Positions 7,345 to 13,667 of a stretch of 22,550 nt of DNA are shown here, one piece after another. Under the pieces are notes generated by a model. The model was not told where the DNA came from, searched no databases, and worked only from the letters and a program-made list of their open reading frames with translations. Both the position numbers and the translations under genes were made by a program. Each line of letters starts with the position of its first letter. Position 1 is the first letter of the stretch. The stretch spans positions 31,851-54,400 of the forward strand of contig DHEX01000086.1 of NCBI GenBank assembly GCA_002400085.1. The letters are read 5' to 3'. The stretch comes from Clostridiaceae bacterium UBA4839. GTDB lineage: Bacteria; Bacillota; Clostridia; Clostridiales; Caloramatoraceae.

Positions 7345-9435
7345 ATGAAAATAAGTATTTGTATGATGGTAAAGGATGAAGAAAAAAATTTAGACAGATG
7401 CCTCAAAAGTATAAAACCACTTATAGATAATGATGTTGCTGAATTGATAGTTGTAGATACTGGCTCAAAGGATAATACAATTAAAATAGCAAAAAATTAT
7501 ACTGATAAAGTCTATTTTCATTCCTGGAGTAACGATTTTTCAAGCATGAGAAATATTACTATATCCTATGCAAAAGGGGAATGGATTTTTATAATTGATG
7601 CAGATGAAGAACTGGAAAATCCCTATGAACTTATAAAGGCACTAGAGCAAAAGGATATAAATGATTATAATACCATAATAATTAATGTAAAAAATCTTGC
7701 TCAGCCTAACGATAAAAATCAATATACTGCAAATGCTTCACCAAGGTTATTTAAGAACGATGGAAGCTTTAAATATGAGGGCGCAGTTCATAATCAGCCA
7801 ATTTTTAAGCTGCCTTGTATATCCACAAATGTAAGCTTAGCTCATTATGGATATATTATGCAAGATAAATTACTTATGGAGAAAAAGTTTAAAAGAACTT
7901 CTTCAATGCTTAAAGATGAGTTAAAAAAGAATCCAAATAATATTTATTATAGATACCAATTAGGTACTAGCTATGATATGCATAAAGATTATAAAGAAGC
8001 ATTGGAGGAATTTAGGAAGTTATACTCTATATTAAGAAATTCTGATTACAGCATAAAAAAGGCATATTCTTATGTTTACGCAGCCTGCGCAAGAGCTGCA
8101 TTTAAAAACAATATGTATTCAGAGACCATTAAGATTTGTAAAGAGTGTATAAATCTAAAAAAAGACTATATAGATTTATATTATTTATTATCCCTAAGCT
8201 ATGAAAAAATAAATAAAAAGAAAGAGAGCATTAAATACAGTCTTAAATACATAGAGCTTTATGAAAAGTATAATGAATTAGATATATCAAAGGATTTAAC
8301 GGTTATTTCATATAATATAGATCAAACATCTAAAGATATTATATGCAATAACTTAGCTCAATTTTATTTTGATAATGATGAATTTGATGAAAGCTATGAG
8401 TACTGCAGCAAAATTGAAAATAATGTTATGCAAATACCTCTTTTAGTAAAAATACTGCTTCACTCAGCTAAATATGAAAAGCTCATAGAATACTATGATA
8501 AAATAAAGGATGACTTTAAGATCCGAACATATTTTTTCAACACCATAGAACAGCTGCTTAAGAATATTGATGAAGATGAGAAATTAATAGTTTATAAAAC
8601 ATTAAGCAGCATAGAAGGATTATATGGTACTTTTAACCTCATCAGGAGTTTTGCAGACAAAAGGGAAGGGCTTATAAATGAGTTCTTAAATGAGATAGAT
8701 TTTGAAAGGGAACCTGTTTTTTATTCACAGGTGTTTACTTATATTGATGATAAAAATTTGATCTTGAATACTTTAAAGAAATTAAACACAGCTGCAATAA
8801 GAAATATAGTGAATTTCCTTATTGCAGATGATGAACGATCATATAACTTTTTTCATGAATACTTAGTAGATGCAGATATCGATTCTGATGAATTAATGGA
8901 TAATAAATTATATATTTCTATATCTTATGTTTATTTGCTGGAGGTTATAAAAGATACAGATTATATTAATGAGGATTATTATAATATTTATAAAAAATAT
9001 GTTTCTTCAGGAATTAATTTTGTTTTAAATGTTTATCAAAGGGAAAATCTTAATTCAATATATAAGTGCATAAATAATGATGAGGATAAATACTTTGCTG
9101 CGCTGTTCTTAGCAAAAGAAGCAGTCAAAAACGATAATACAGAATTAGCTATAAACTATATTAGAGAAGCTGCTTACTCACTCGAAAGTTTTGCAAAATA
9201 TACTAATTTGTATAAGGATGAATTATTAAATATTAATAATGATAACATTAGTTCTACAAGCAATGAATTTGAAGAATGTAAGAAGCAAGTGAAAAATAAT
9301 ATAAGATCACTGATAAAAAATAACAACTTAGATGAAGCTGAATCTGTTATTTCTGAATATGAGCAAATAGTAAATGATGATGTAGAGATAGTCTTATTTA
9401 AGTCCCAGATTTCAGTTGCAAGATTGAAACAATAA
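7345..9435 (+). CDS. Family 2 glycosyltransferase with long TPR C-terminal region, probable flagellin glycosyltransferase
   Basis: The N-terminal ~190 residues are a GT-A fold glycosyltransferase: KISICMMVKDEEKNLDRCL opening, LIVVDTGSKDNT (residues 34-45) for nucleotide binding, FIIDADEEL (82-90) with the DAD metal-binding motif, and RLFKNDGSFKYEGAVHNQ (134-151), typical of this subfamily. From about residue 195 to 696 the protein is helical, with TPR-like units (NPNNIYYRYQLGTSYDMHKDYKEALEEF is the clearest). No signal peptide or membrane segment is seen, so it should act in the cytosol. Position directly after flagellin suggests it attaches sugar to flagellin, as the glycosyltransferase next to fliC does in Clostridioides difficile; the target here is inferred. 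The last ~50 residues resemble the N-terminus of the next protein. An AAGGAA site precedes ATG 7345. Confidence 0.82.
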   Translation: MKISICMMVKDEEKNLDRCLKSIKPLIDNDVAELIVVDTGSKDNTIKIAKNYTDKVYFHSWSNDFSSMRNITISYAKGEWIFIIDADEELENPYELIKALEQKDINDYNTIIINVKNLAQPNDKNQYTANASPRLFKNDGSFKYEGAVHNQPIFKLPCISTNVSLAHYGYIMQDKLLMEKKFKRTSSMLKDELKKNPNNIYYRYQLGTSYDMHKDYKEALEEFRKLYSILRNSDYSIKKAYSYVYAACARAAFKNNMYSETIKICKECINLKKDYIDLYYLLSLSYEKINKKKESIKYSLKYIELYEKYNELDISKDLTVISYNIDQTSKDIICNNLAQFYFDNDEFDESYEYCSKIENNVMQIPLLVKILLHSAKYEKLIEYYDKIKDDFKIRTYFFNTIEQLLKNIDEDEKLIVYKTLSSIEGLYGTFNLIRSFADKREGLINEFLNEIDFEREPVFYSQVFTYIDDKNLILNTLKKLNTAAIRNIVNFLIADDERSYNFFHEYLVDADIDSDELMDNKLYISISYVYLLEVIKDTDYINEDYYNIYKKYVSSGINFVLNVYQRENLNSIYKCINNDEDKYFAALFLAKEAVKNDNTELAINYIREAAYSLESFAKYTNLYKDELLNINNDNISSTSNEFEECKKQVKNNIRSLIKNNNLDEAESVISEYEQIVNDDVEIVLFKSQISVARLKQ

Positions 9436-9451
9436 AGAAGAGCTTTATTCA

Positions 9452-9513
9452 ATGGCTACCATTCACTGCCCCCCACCTAAGTGAAGATAGGGGGTATTAT
9501 AGATGGTAGCCAT
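9452..9513. repeat. Palindromic intergenic repeat, copy 1
   Basis: Terminal arms ATGGCTACCAT (9452-9462) and ATGGTAGCCAT (9503-9513) are perfect 11-bp inverted repeats. Inside, a C-run (9469-9474) faces GGGGG (9490-9494) around a CCTAAG loop. The right half, GGGGGTATTATAGATGGTAGCCA, closely resembles copy 2 at 18844-18866. The GC-rich core contrasts sharply with the AT-rich surroundings. It sits 16 bp after the glycosyltransferase stop. There is no coding capacity; it looks like a small dispersed palindromic element. Confidence 0.7.
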
Positions 9514-9549
9514 CGACTAAATTAGTGAATTTAGGAAAGAAGTGAGAAC

Positions 9550-10974
9550 GTGAGCCAAGATATAAATAAAATAAGGGTTCAAATTAAAGAAAATATAAAT
9601 ATCTTAATAAATAATGGTAAGTTGGCTGAGGCTAAAATTTTACTGGAAGAATATAAAAAGGTGGTTCATGATGATATAGAAATTTACTCTATAGAAGCAA
9701 TTATATTGATTTTAGAAAATAAGCTTGAAGAAGCTGAAAAAGTTTTAAAGTATGGGCTTTCTAAAAATAGTAATAACTTTGATTTGCTTTTTAATTTAGG
9801 ATATTTGTGTGAATGTAAAAATAATATTACTGAAGCAAAAGCTATATATAATATTGCAGGAATGGTAGATAATAATGCAGAATCAAGGGAAGCATTAAAT
9901 AATGAGATGCTTCAAATTGGAAACTTAGAATCAAAATATAATGTAATATTGTTTGGCAGCTATAGTGAATGTTTAAAGTTTAAAGAACGGTTTAATAATT
10001 GGAATGTAGTTGCTATATGTAGTGATAAAACAGAAGGGGAAGCAATTGATGTTTCTGAGTTAACAAAATATGATTATGATTTTATATTTATAGTAGAATA
10101 CTTAGATAAGGACAAAGTATATAAAAAACTTGGAAAATATAATAAAAAAAATATTTATTTTATAGAAGATTTTAAAACATCGGTAATTGAAGGGGTAGAC
10201 TATAAAATTTCAAAATTATTTAGCAAAGAAGAAGTTTGTGGAATTGTAACTGGATTATCCTATGCAGAAGTAGGCATACAGGAAAATTTACTTCAACATA
10301 ATTTTATTAATTTTGCTTTTTCAGCTCAAGATTTATACTATGATTTCTTATTATTAAAGTATCTGTTCCAATTTGAAGAAGTGAAAAGAAGTTTAAAATA
10401 TGTAATAATAAATTTAGCCTATTATTCTTTTGATTATGATATGTCTAAAACCATATCTAAATATAGAATACATAGATATACTAATTATTTTAAGGAGTAT
10501 CATAATAATGATGATATAATTGGCGTTGATATTACTAAAGCATTTTATGAGGAGAGAATAACTTTTCAAGACTATGTAAATATGAATAAAATGAAAGAAA
10601 AATCTATTTTAAATATTAATGATCAAAATGGCATATATGAAGCTAAAAGAAATTCCTCAATGGATTATAAAGATACAAGATATGAGAATGAAAAAATTTT
10701 GGATAACTATATACATTTTTTAAAAGAAAATAATATAAAGCCTATAATAGTTATATGCCCTACTAGCTCTTACTATAGAAAATACTTTAATAATAATAAA
10801 AAAACTACTTTTTATAATATATTAAATAGGATTAATGAAAAATACAATGTTCAAGTAATTGATTATTTTCAAAGTTGTTTATTTCAAGATGATGATTTTT
10901 GGGATTACTCTCACTTAAATGGAAAAGGCGCTGAGAAGTTTACCAAAATACTAAATGAAGAGATAGAATGGTAG
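9550..10974 (+). CDS. TPR / Rossmann-like / SGNH-type protein, probable flagellin glycan modification enzyme
   Basis: I do not recognise a named gene. Three parts can be seen in the 474 residues. (1) About 5-125: TPR-like helices, e.g. GKLAEAKILLEEYKKVVHDDIEIYSIEA and LEEAEKVLKYGLSKNSNNFDLLFNLGYL. (2) About 130-210: a Rossmann-like alpha/beta segment (NVILFGSYSECLKF; NVVAICSDK; YDFIFIVEYL). (3) About 228-474: an SGNH-hydrolase-like domain, with GLSYA (235-239, candidate nucleophile Ser237), VIINLAYYS (285-293, Asn288) and DYSHLNGKGA (452-461, candidate Asp452/His455). This suggests an acyl transferase or esterase acting on a glycan, probably together with the preceding glycosyltransferase. 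It has a GTG start after AGGAAAG; base use looks even more AT-rich than in its neighbours. No signal peptide is seen. Confidence 0.68.
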   Translation: MSQDINKIRVQIKENINILINNGKLAEAKILLEEYKKVVHDDIEIYSIEAIILILENKLEEAEKVLKYGLSKNSNNFDLLFNLGYLCECKNNITEAKAIYNIAGMVDNNAESREALNNEMLQIGNLESKYNVILFGSYSECLKFKERFNNWNVVAICSDKTEGEAIDVSELTKYDYDFIFIVEYLDKDKVYKKLGKYNKKNIYFIEDFKTSVIEGVDYKISKLFSKEEVCGIVTGLSYAEVGIQENLLQHNFINFAFSAQDLYYDFLLLKYLFQFEEVKRSLKYVIINLAYYSFDYDMSKTISKYRIHRYTNYFKEYHNNDDIIGVDITKAFYEERITFQDYVNMNKMKEKSILNINDQNGIYEAKRNSSMDYKDTRYENEKILDNYIHFLKENNIKPIIVICPTSSYYRKYFNNNKKTTFYNILNRINEKYNVQVIDYFQSCLFQDDDFWDYSHLNGKGAEKFTKILNEEIEW

Positions 10975-10989
10975 CAGCCTTTAGTGCCA

Positions 10990-11011
10990 GGCAAGTGGCA
11001 TGTGGCAAGTG
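10990..11011 (+). repeat. Short GGCAAGTG direct repeat after the SGNH-type gene
   Basis: GGCAAGTG occurs at 10990-10997 and 11004-11011, 14 bp apart, in a GC-richer patch (10971-11024) that starts at the stop codon of the preceding gene, which lies within ATGGTAGC, the same string as the right end of copy 1 at 9503. It may be a decayed relative of the palindromic repeats; the similarity is too short to be sure. Confidence 0.35.
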
Positions 11012-11024
11012 CTAATCGTGGCAG

Positions 11025-11065
11025 AAAATGATTATTTATTTTTATAGGTAAATAATCATTTTTTT
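11025..11065 (+). terminator. Terminator of the glycosylation gene pair
   Basis: AAAATGATTATTTA (11025-11038) and TAAATAATCATTTT (11049-11062) are perfect 14-bp arms around a 10-base loop, with T-residues running on after the stem. Being A-tract/T-tract symmetric it could serve either strand. It separates the two-gene insert from the flaG unit. Confidence 0.8.
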
Positions 11066-11075
11066 AGTTAAAATC

Positions 11076-11102
11076 TAAAGAAACTCCATTATTTACCGAT
11101 AA
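11076..11102 (+). promoter_or_regulatory. sigma-28-type promoter of flaG-fliS
   Basis: TAAA (11076-11079) is followed by 15 bases and ACCGATAA (11095-11102), an excellent match to the sigma-28 consensus with the same spacing as at 26 and 6251. It starts 11 bp after the preceding terminator and 52 bp before flaG. Confidence 0.85.
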
Positions 11103-11130
11103 TTTAAGTAGAAAGTGTAGAGGTGATAAA

Positions 11131-11469
11131 ATGGAAATAAACAGCATTGAATTAAATAATCAAATGCATAAAATAGAAAACAAAAACGTGGACAAAGTAA
11201 ATGCTAATCAAAATAGGGCAGCTGGTACAAAAGGGGAAAAGATTGATGGTGAGCAGCTTGAGAAGGCAGTGGAGAGAGCTAATAATGTGCTGTTTAAAAA
11301 CAATACTCATTTAAAATTTCAAATTCATGATAAAACAAGGGATGTTATGGTTGAAATTATTGATGATGAAACTGGTGAGGTTTTAAAGGAAATTCCTCCA
11401 AAGAAAATAATTGATATGATAGCATCGATATGTGAAATTGCCGGTGTCTTTGTAGATGAGAAGCGTTAG
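11131..11469 (+). CDS. flaG: FlaG family protein
   Basis: FlaG proteins are small secreted or cytosolic proteins linked to filament formation and length; the biochemical role is not settled. The 112-residue protein has a disordered polar N-terminus (1-38) and the FlaG domain from about 41: EQLEKAVERANNVLFKNNTHLKFQIHDKTRDVMVEIIDDETGEVLKEIPPKKIIDMI, including the signature VxIIDxxTGEVLKEIPPKKIxD. GAGGTGATAAA precedes ATG 11131. It is first in a sigma-28-driven unit with a FlaG-like paralogue and fliS, which fits a role at the filament stage. Confidence 0.92.
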   Translation: MEINSIELNNQMHKIENKNVDKVNANQNRAAGTKGEKIDGEQLEKAVERANNVLFKNNTHLKFQIHDKTRDVMVEIIDDETGEVLKEIPPKKIIDMIASICEIAGVFVDEKR

Positions 11470-11480
11470 GGGGGCTTGTT

Positions 11481-11840
11481 ATGCCAGTAAATCCAATAAC
11501 TCTTGATAAGATAGAGCCAGCTGTTATAAAGGAAATGGAAAACAAGGCAATAGATACAATTGTTCGTGAAGTTAGAGGCGCAGAAATAAGGAAAGAAACA
11601 AGCAACCAAAGCGGTAACTTTAACCGCGGCAGTCAGGAGAAGTCTGCCATGGAATTTGAACAGTATTTGCATAAATTTAATTTAAATCTCGAATATAAAA
11701 TAAAAAAAGACAGAACAAAAATAAAAATTAAAGATAAAAATGGCAAGGTATTGGTAGAATCGGAAACTTCTGACTTAGAAGATATAATTAAAAATATAAA
11801 TGATGATGAAAAAGGAAGCATAATTGATATTAAAGGATAG
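11481..11840 (+). CDS. Diverged FlaG-like small protein
   Basis: This 119-residue protein has no clear named family. Residues 68-108 (LNLEYKIKKDRTKIKIKDKNGKVLVESETSDLEDIIKNIND) follow the same strand-turn-strand-helix plan as the FlaG domain of its upstream neighbour (LKFQIHDKTRDVMVEIIDDETGEVLKEIPPKKIIDMIASI), including D-x-x-G-K/E-V-L after the second strand, but the EIPP block is lost. The first 65 residues are polar and probably flexible. It is very basic and acidic in alternation, with no membrane segment. It lies 11 bp after flaG (GGGGGG ribosome binding site) and 11 bp before fliS, so it is surely co-expressed with both. I infer a duplicated and diverged FlaG. Confidence 0.7.
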   Translation: MPVNPITLDKIEPAVIKEMENKAIDTIVREVRGAEIRKETSNQSGNFNRGSQEKSAMEFEQYLHKFNLNLEYKIKKDRTKIKIKDKNGKVLVESETSDLEDIIKNINDDEKGSIIDIKG

Positions 11841-11851
11841 GAGTTGGTTTT

Positions 11852-12238
11852 ATGTATGCTGCAACAAATGCAATAAATGCTTATCAGCAAAATGGGGTTA
11901 ACACAGCTTCAAAAGAAAAGCTGCTCCTTATGCTTTATGATGGGCTTGTAAAATTTATAAAGCAGGGAATAGCAGGTCTCGATGAAAAAGACTATAGTAA
12001 ATCTAACACAAATTTTATTAAAGCAGAAAATATTATTAATGAGTTTATGTCCACACTTAATATGGAAGTTGGCGGTGAAATTCCAAAATCTTTAATGGCG
12101 CTCTATGACTATATGAACAGGAGACTTGTAGAAGCAAATATTAAAAAAGATAAAAATATTGCAGAAGAAGTTCTCGGATTTGCAGAAGAATTAAAGCAAA
12201 CTTTTGAAGAAGCATATAAGATTGCGAAGAAAAATTAA
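11852..12238 (+). CDS. fliS: Flagellin export chaperone FliS
   Basis: FliS binds the flagellin C-terminus, prevents premature polymerisation in the cytosol and hands flagellin to the export gate. The 128-residue protein shows the family blocks: AINAYQQNGVNTASKEKLLLMLYDGLVKFIKQG (about residues 7-39), the central helix with NIINEFMSTLNMEVGGEIPKSLMALYDYMNRRLVEANIKKD (about 64-104) and the C-terminal VLGFAEELKQTFEEAYKIA. Length is standard. An AGGAG site precedes ATG 11852. The gene ends the flaG unit, just before a terminator, and is separated from fliD, its usual neighbour. Confidence 0.96.
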   Translation: MYAATNAINAYQQNGVNTASKEKLLLMLYDGLVKFIKQGIAGLDEKDYSKSNTNFIKAENIINEFMSTLNMEVGGEIPKSLMALYDYMNRRLVEANIKKDKNIAEEVLGFAEELKQTFEEAYKIAKKN

Positions 12239-12270
12239 TGCTTAACAAAATTATTTCCGTAATAGTATAA

Positions 12271-12306
12271 AAAATGGCTAAATTTACTTGATTTAGTCAT
12301 TTTTTT
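12271..12306 (+). terminator. Terminator after fliS
   Basis: ATGGCTAAAT (12274-12283) and ATTTAGTCAT (12291-12300) form a 10-bp stem with one G-U pair and a 7-base loop, preceded by an A-run and followed directly by TTTTTT. It closes the flaG-fliS unit ahead of the fla/che operon. Confidence 0.85.
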
Positions 12307-12345
12307 ATGTTATTTTTAATATGGTTAAAAAAATAATTATATATG

Positions 12346-12387
12346 TTTTTATCATTTAAAACAAAAATATATTTTATATGATAAAAA
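12346..12387. repeat. 16-bp inverted repeat upstream of the flgB promoter
   Basis: Arms at 12346-12361 (TTTTTATCATTTAAAA) and 12372-12387 (TTTTATATGATAAAAA) match with one mismatch around a 10-base loop. The right arm ends 23 bp before the candidate -35 element at 12411. The rest of the 12308-12482 gap is extremely AT-rich and shows no ORF. It could be an operator, or an AT-rich upstream element with symmetry by chance. Confidence 0.45.
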
Positions 12388-12410
12388 TCTACTAATATTT
12401 TCAAATTTTA

Positions 12411-12439
12411 TTGACAAATTATATCAAAAGATATAGATT
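12411..12439 (+). promoter_or_regulatory. Candidate sigma-A promoter of the fla/che operon
   Basis: A perfect TTGACA (12411-12416), 17 bases, then TAGATT (12434-12439; four of six matches to TATAAT), 43 bp before flgB. In Bacillus the homologous operon also starts at flgB from a sigma-A promoter. The weak -10 lowers confidence. No CGAT-type sigma-28 element is visible in this gap. Confidence 0.55.
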
Positions 12440-12482
12440 GAAATATATAAGAATATGGTTATGTTGGAGGATGGGATGAATT

Positions 12483-12890
12483 ATGCAAAAAATTGATGAA
12501 ATTTCATACAATTTGATAAAGAATTCACTTAACGCATCGGAAATAAGGAAGGCAGTGATTGCTCATAATATGGCAAATCTCAACACAAAAGGCTTTAAAG
12601 CATCAAAAGTGGTCTTTGAGGACAAGTTAAATGGTGCTTTAACTGGGAATAAGCTGCCTCTTAAGACTACCCATGACAAGCACATAAAGGGTGTAAACTC
12701 ACCTCTTGATATTAAACCTGAAGTTGTAAAGGATAATTCCACTTCTATGAGAAGAGATGGGAATAACGTGGATATTGATAACGAAGCTACTAACCTTGCT
12801 GCTAATGGAATTTTATATAATGCTTTAATTAATCAAGCAAATAGCAGAATTCAAATGAGAAGATATGCAATAAATGAAGGGAGAAGATAA
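12483..12890 (+). CDS. flgB: Flagellar basal-body proximal rod protein FlgB
   Basis: FlgB is one of the proximal rod subunits that cross the peptidoglycan above the MS ring. The 135-residue protein has the rod signature ALNASEIRKAVIAHNMANLNTKGFKASKVVFEDKL-like segment (about residues 16-50) and the C-terminal helix EATNLAANGILYNALINQANSRIQMRRYAINEGRR. ATG 12483 is the only usable start because an in-frame TGA lies 6 bp upstream; GGAGG at 12466-12470 is 12 bp away, with GGGATG closer. The gene heads the fla/che operon and is 2 bp from flgC. Confidence 0.95.
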   Translation: MQKIDEISYNLIKNSLNASEIRKAVIAHNMANLNTKGFKASKVVFEDKLNGALTGNKLPLKTTHDKHIKGVNSPLDIKPEVVKDNSTSMRRDGNNVDIDNEATNLAANGILYNALINQANSRIQMRRYAINEGRR

Positions 12891-12892
12891 AT

Positions 12893-13324
12893 GTGAGCAT
12901 TTTTTCACCGATGAGAATAAGCTGCAGTGGACTATCAGCAGAAAGACTTAGACTTGATACCATATCAAACAATATTGCAAATATAGACAGCACGAGAAGT
13001 AAAGGCGGGGGAGCATATAGGCGTAAGGTTGTTTCCTTTGAAGAAAATGTAAAAAGGACTTTAAATAAGGAAACTAATAAATATGAGAATAAATTAAATG
13101 GTGTGAAAGTTGGCAAAGTTTTTGAAGATAACAGCCCTATTAAAAAGACATATGATCCATCTCATCCAGATGCAGATAAGGATGGATATGTATTAAATCC
13201 AAATGTAAATATATTAAATGAAATGGTAGATTTAATGGCAGTTTCAAGATCTTATGAAGCAAATGTTACAGCAATGAATGTTGAAAAACAAATGGCAATG
13301 AAAGCGCTTGAAATAGGAAGGTAG
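12893..13324 (+). CDS. flgC: Flagellar basal-body rod protein FlgC
   Basis: FlgC is a proximal rod subunit that polymerises with FlgB and FlgF/G-type proteins. It has 143 residues. MSIFSPMRISCSGLSAERLRLDTISNNIANIDSTRSKGGGAYRRK carries the rod-family NNIAN motif, PDADKDGYVLNPNVNILNEMVDLM is the diagnostic FlgC block (about residues 94-117), and SRSYEANVTAMNVEKQMAMKALEIGR ends it. The start is GTG 12893, because the ATG two bases earlier is followed at once by TGA; AAGGGAG in the flgB end is the ribosome binding site. Confidence 0.96.
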   Translation: MSIFSPMRISCSGLSAERLRLDTISNNIANIDSTRSKGGGAYRRKVVSFEENVKRTLNKETNKYENKLNGVKVGKVFEDNSPIKKTYDPSHPDADKDGYVLNPNVNILNEMVDLMAVSRSYEANVTAMNVEKQMAMKALEIGR

Positions 13325-13358
13325 GGTAAATATGATTAAATAGAAAGGTGATGCAAAT

Positions 13359-13646
13359 ATGATAGAAAAAGTAAGAGATTTAAGTTTACCTCCATTGCAA
13401 GAGAATAATGTTAAAAAAAATGACCAAGTACATTTTTCAGACGTGGTAAAGGGTGCCCTTGACAAGGTAAATGAAAAACAAATAGCGGCTGAAGACGAAA
13501 CAATTAAACTTGTAACTGGTGATGAACAGGATTTATCTAAAGTATTATTGACTACAGAAGAAGCAAGGCTATCCCTCGAGCTGGCATATCAAGTTAGAAA
13601 TAAAATTGTTGATGCTTATCAGGAAATAAGTAGAATGCAGATATAA
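13359..13646 (+). CDS. fliE: Flagellar hook-basal body complex protein FliE
   Basis: FliE is the small adaptor joining the MS ring to the rod and is among the first export substrates. The 95-residue length is typical. The C-terminal part VTGDEQDLSKVLLTTEEARLSLELAYQVRNKIVDAYQEISRMQI (about 52-95) is the FliE signature, ending in the conserved AYQEI-RMQI. AAAGGTGAT precedes ATG 13359. Between flgC and fliE only a four-codon frame exists. Confidence 0.95.
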   Translation: MIEKVRDLSLPPLQENNVKKNDQVHFSDVVKGALDKVNEKQIAAEDETIKLVTGDEQDLSKVLLTTEEARLSLELAYQVRNKIVDAYQEISRMQI

Positions 13647-13667
13647 GACATAAAGGAGTGCTAAAGA

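Noticed and set aside
9452..9513. CRISPR repeat-spacer array or rho-independent terminator
   Set aside because: Only one copy is here with no regular spacing, and no T-run follows the stem; it fits a dispersed palindromic element better.
12346..12387. Invertible flagellar switch (phase variation)
   Set aside because: The inverted repeats are only 10 bp apart, far too close for a site-specific inversion, and no recombinase gene is in the window.
12308..12482. c-di-GMP riboswitch upstream of flgB, as in Clostridioides difficile
   Set aside because: The gap is nearly pure AT and lacks the conserved GC-containing GEMM helices and loop motifs; nothing in it resembles the aptamer.
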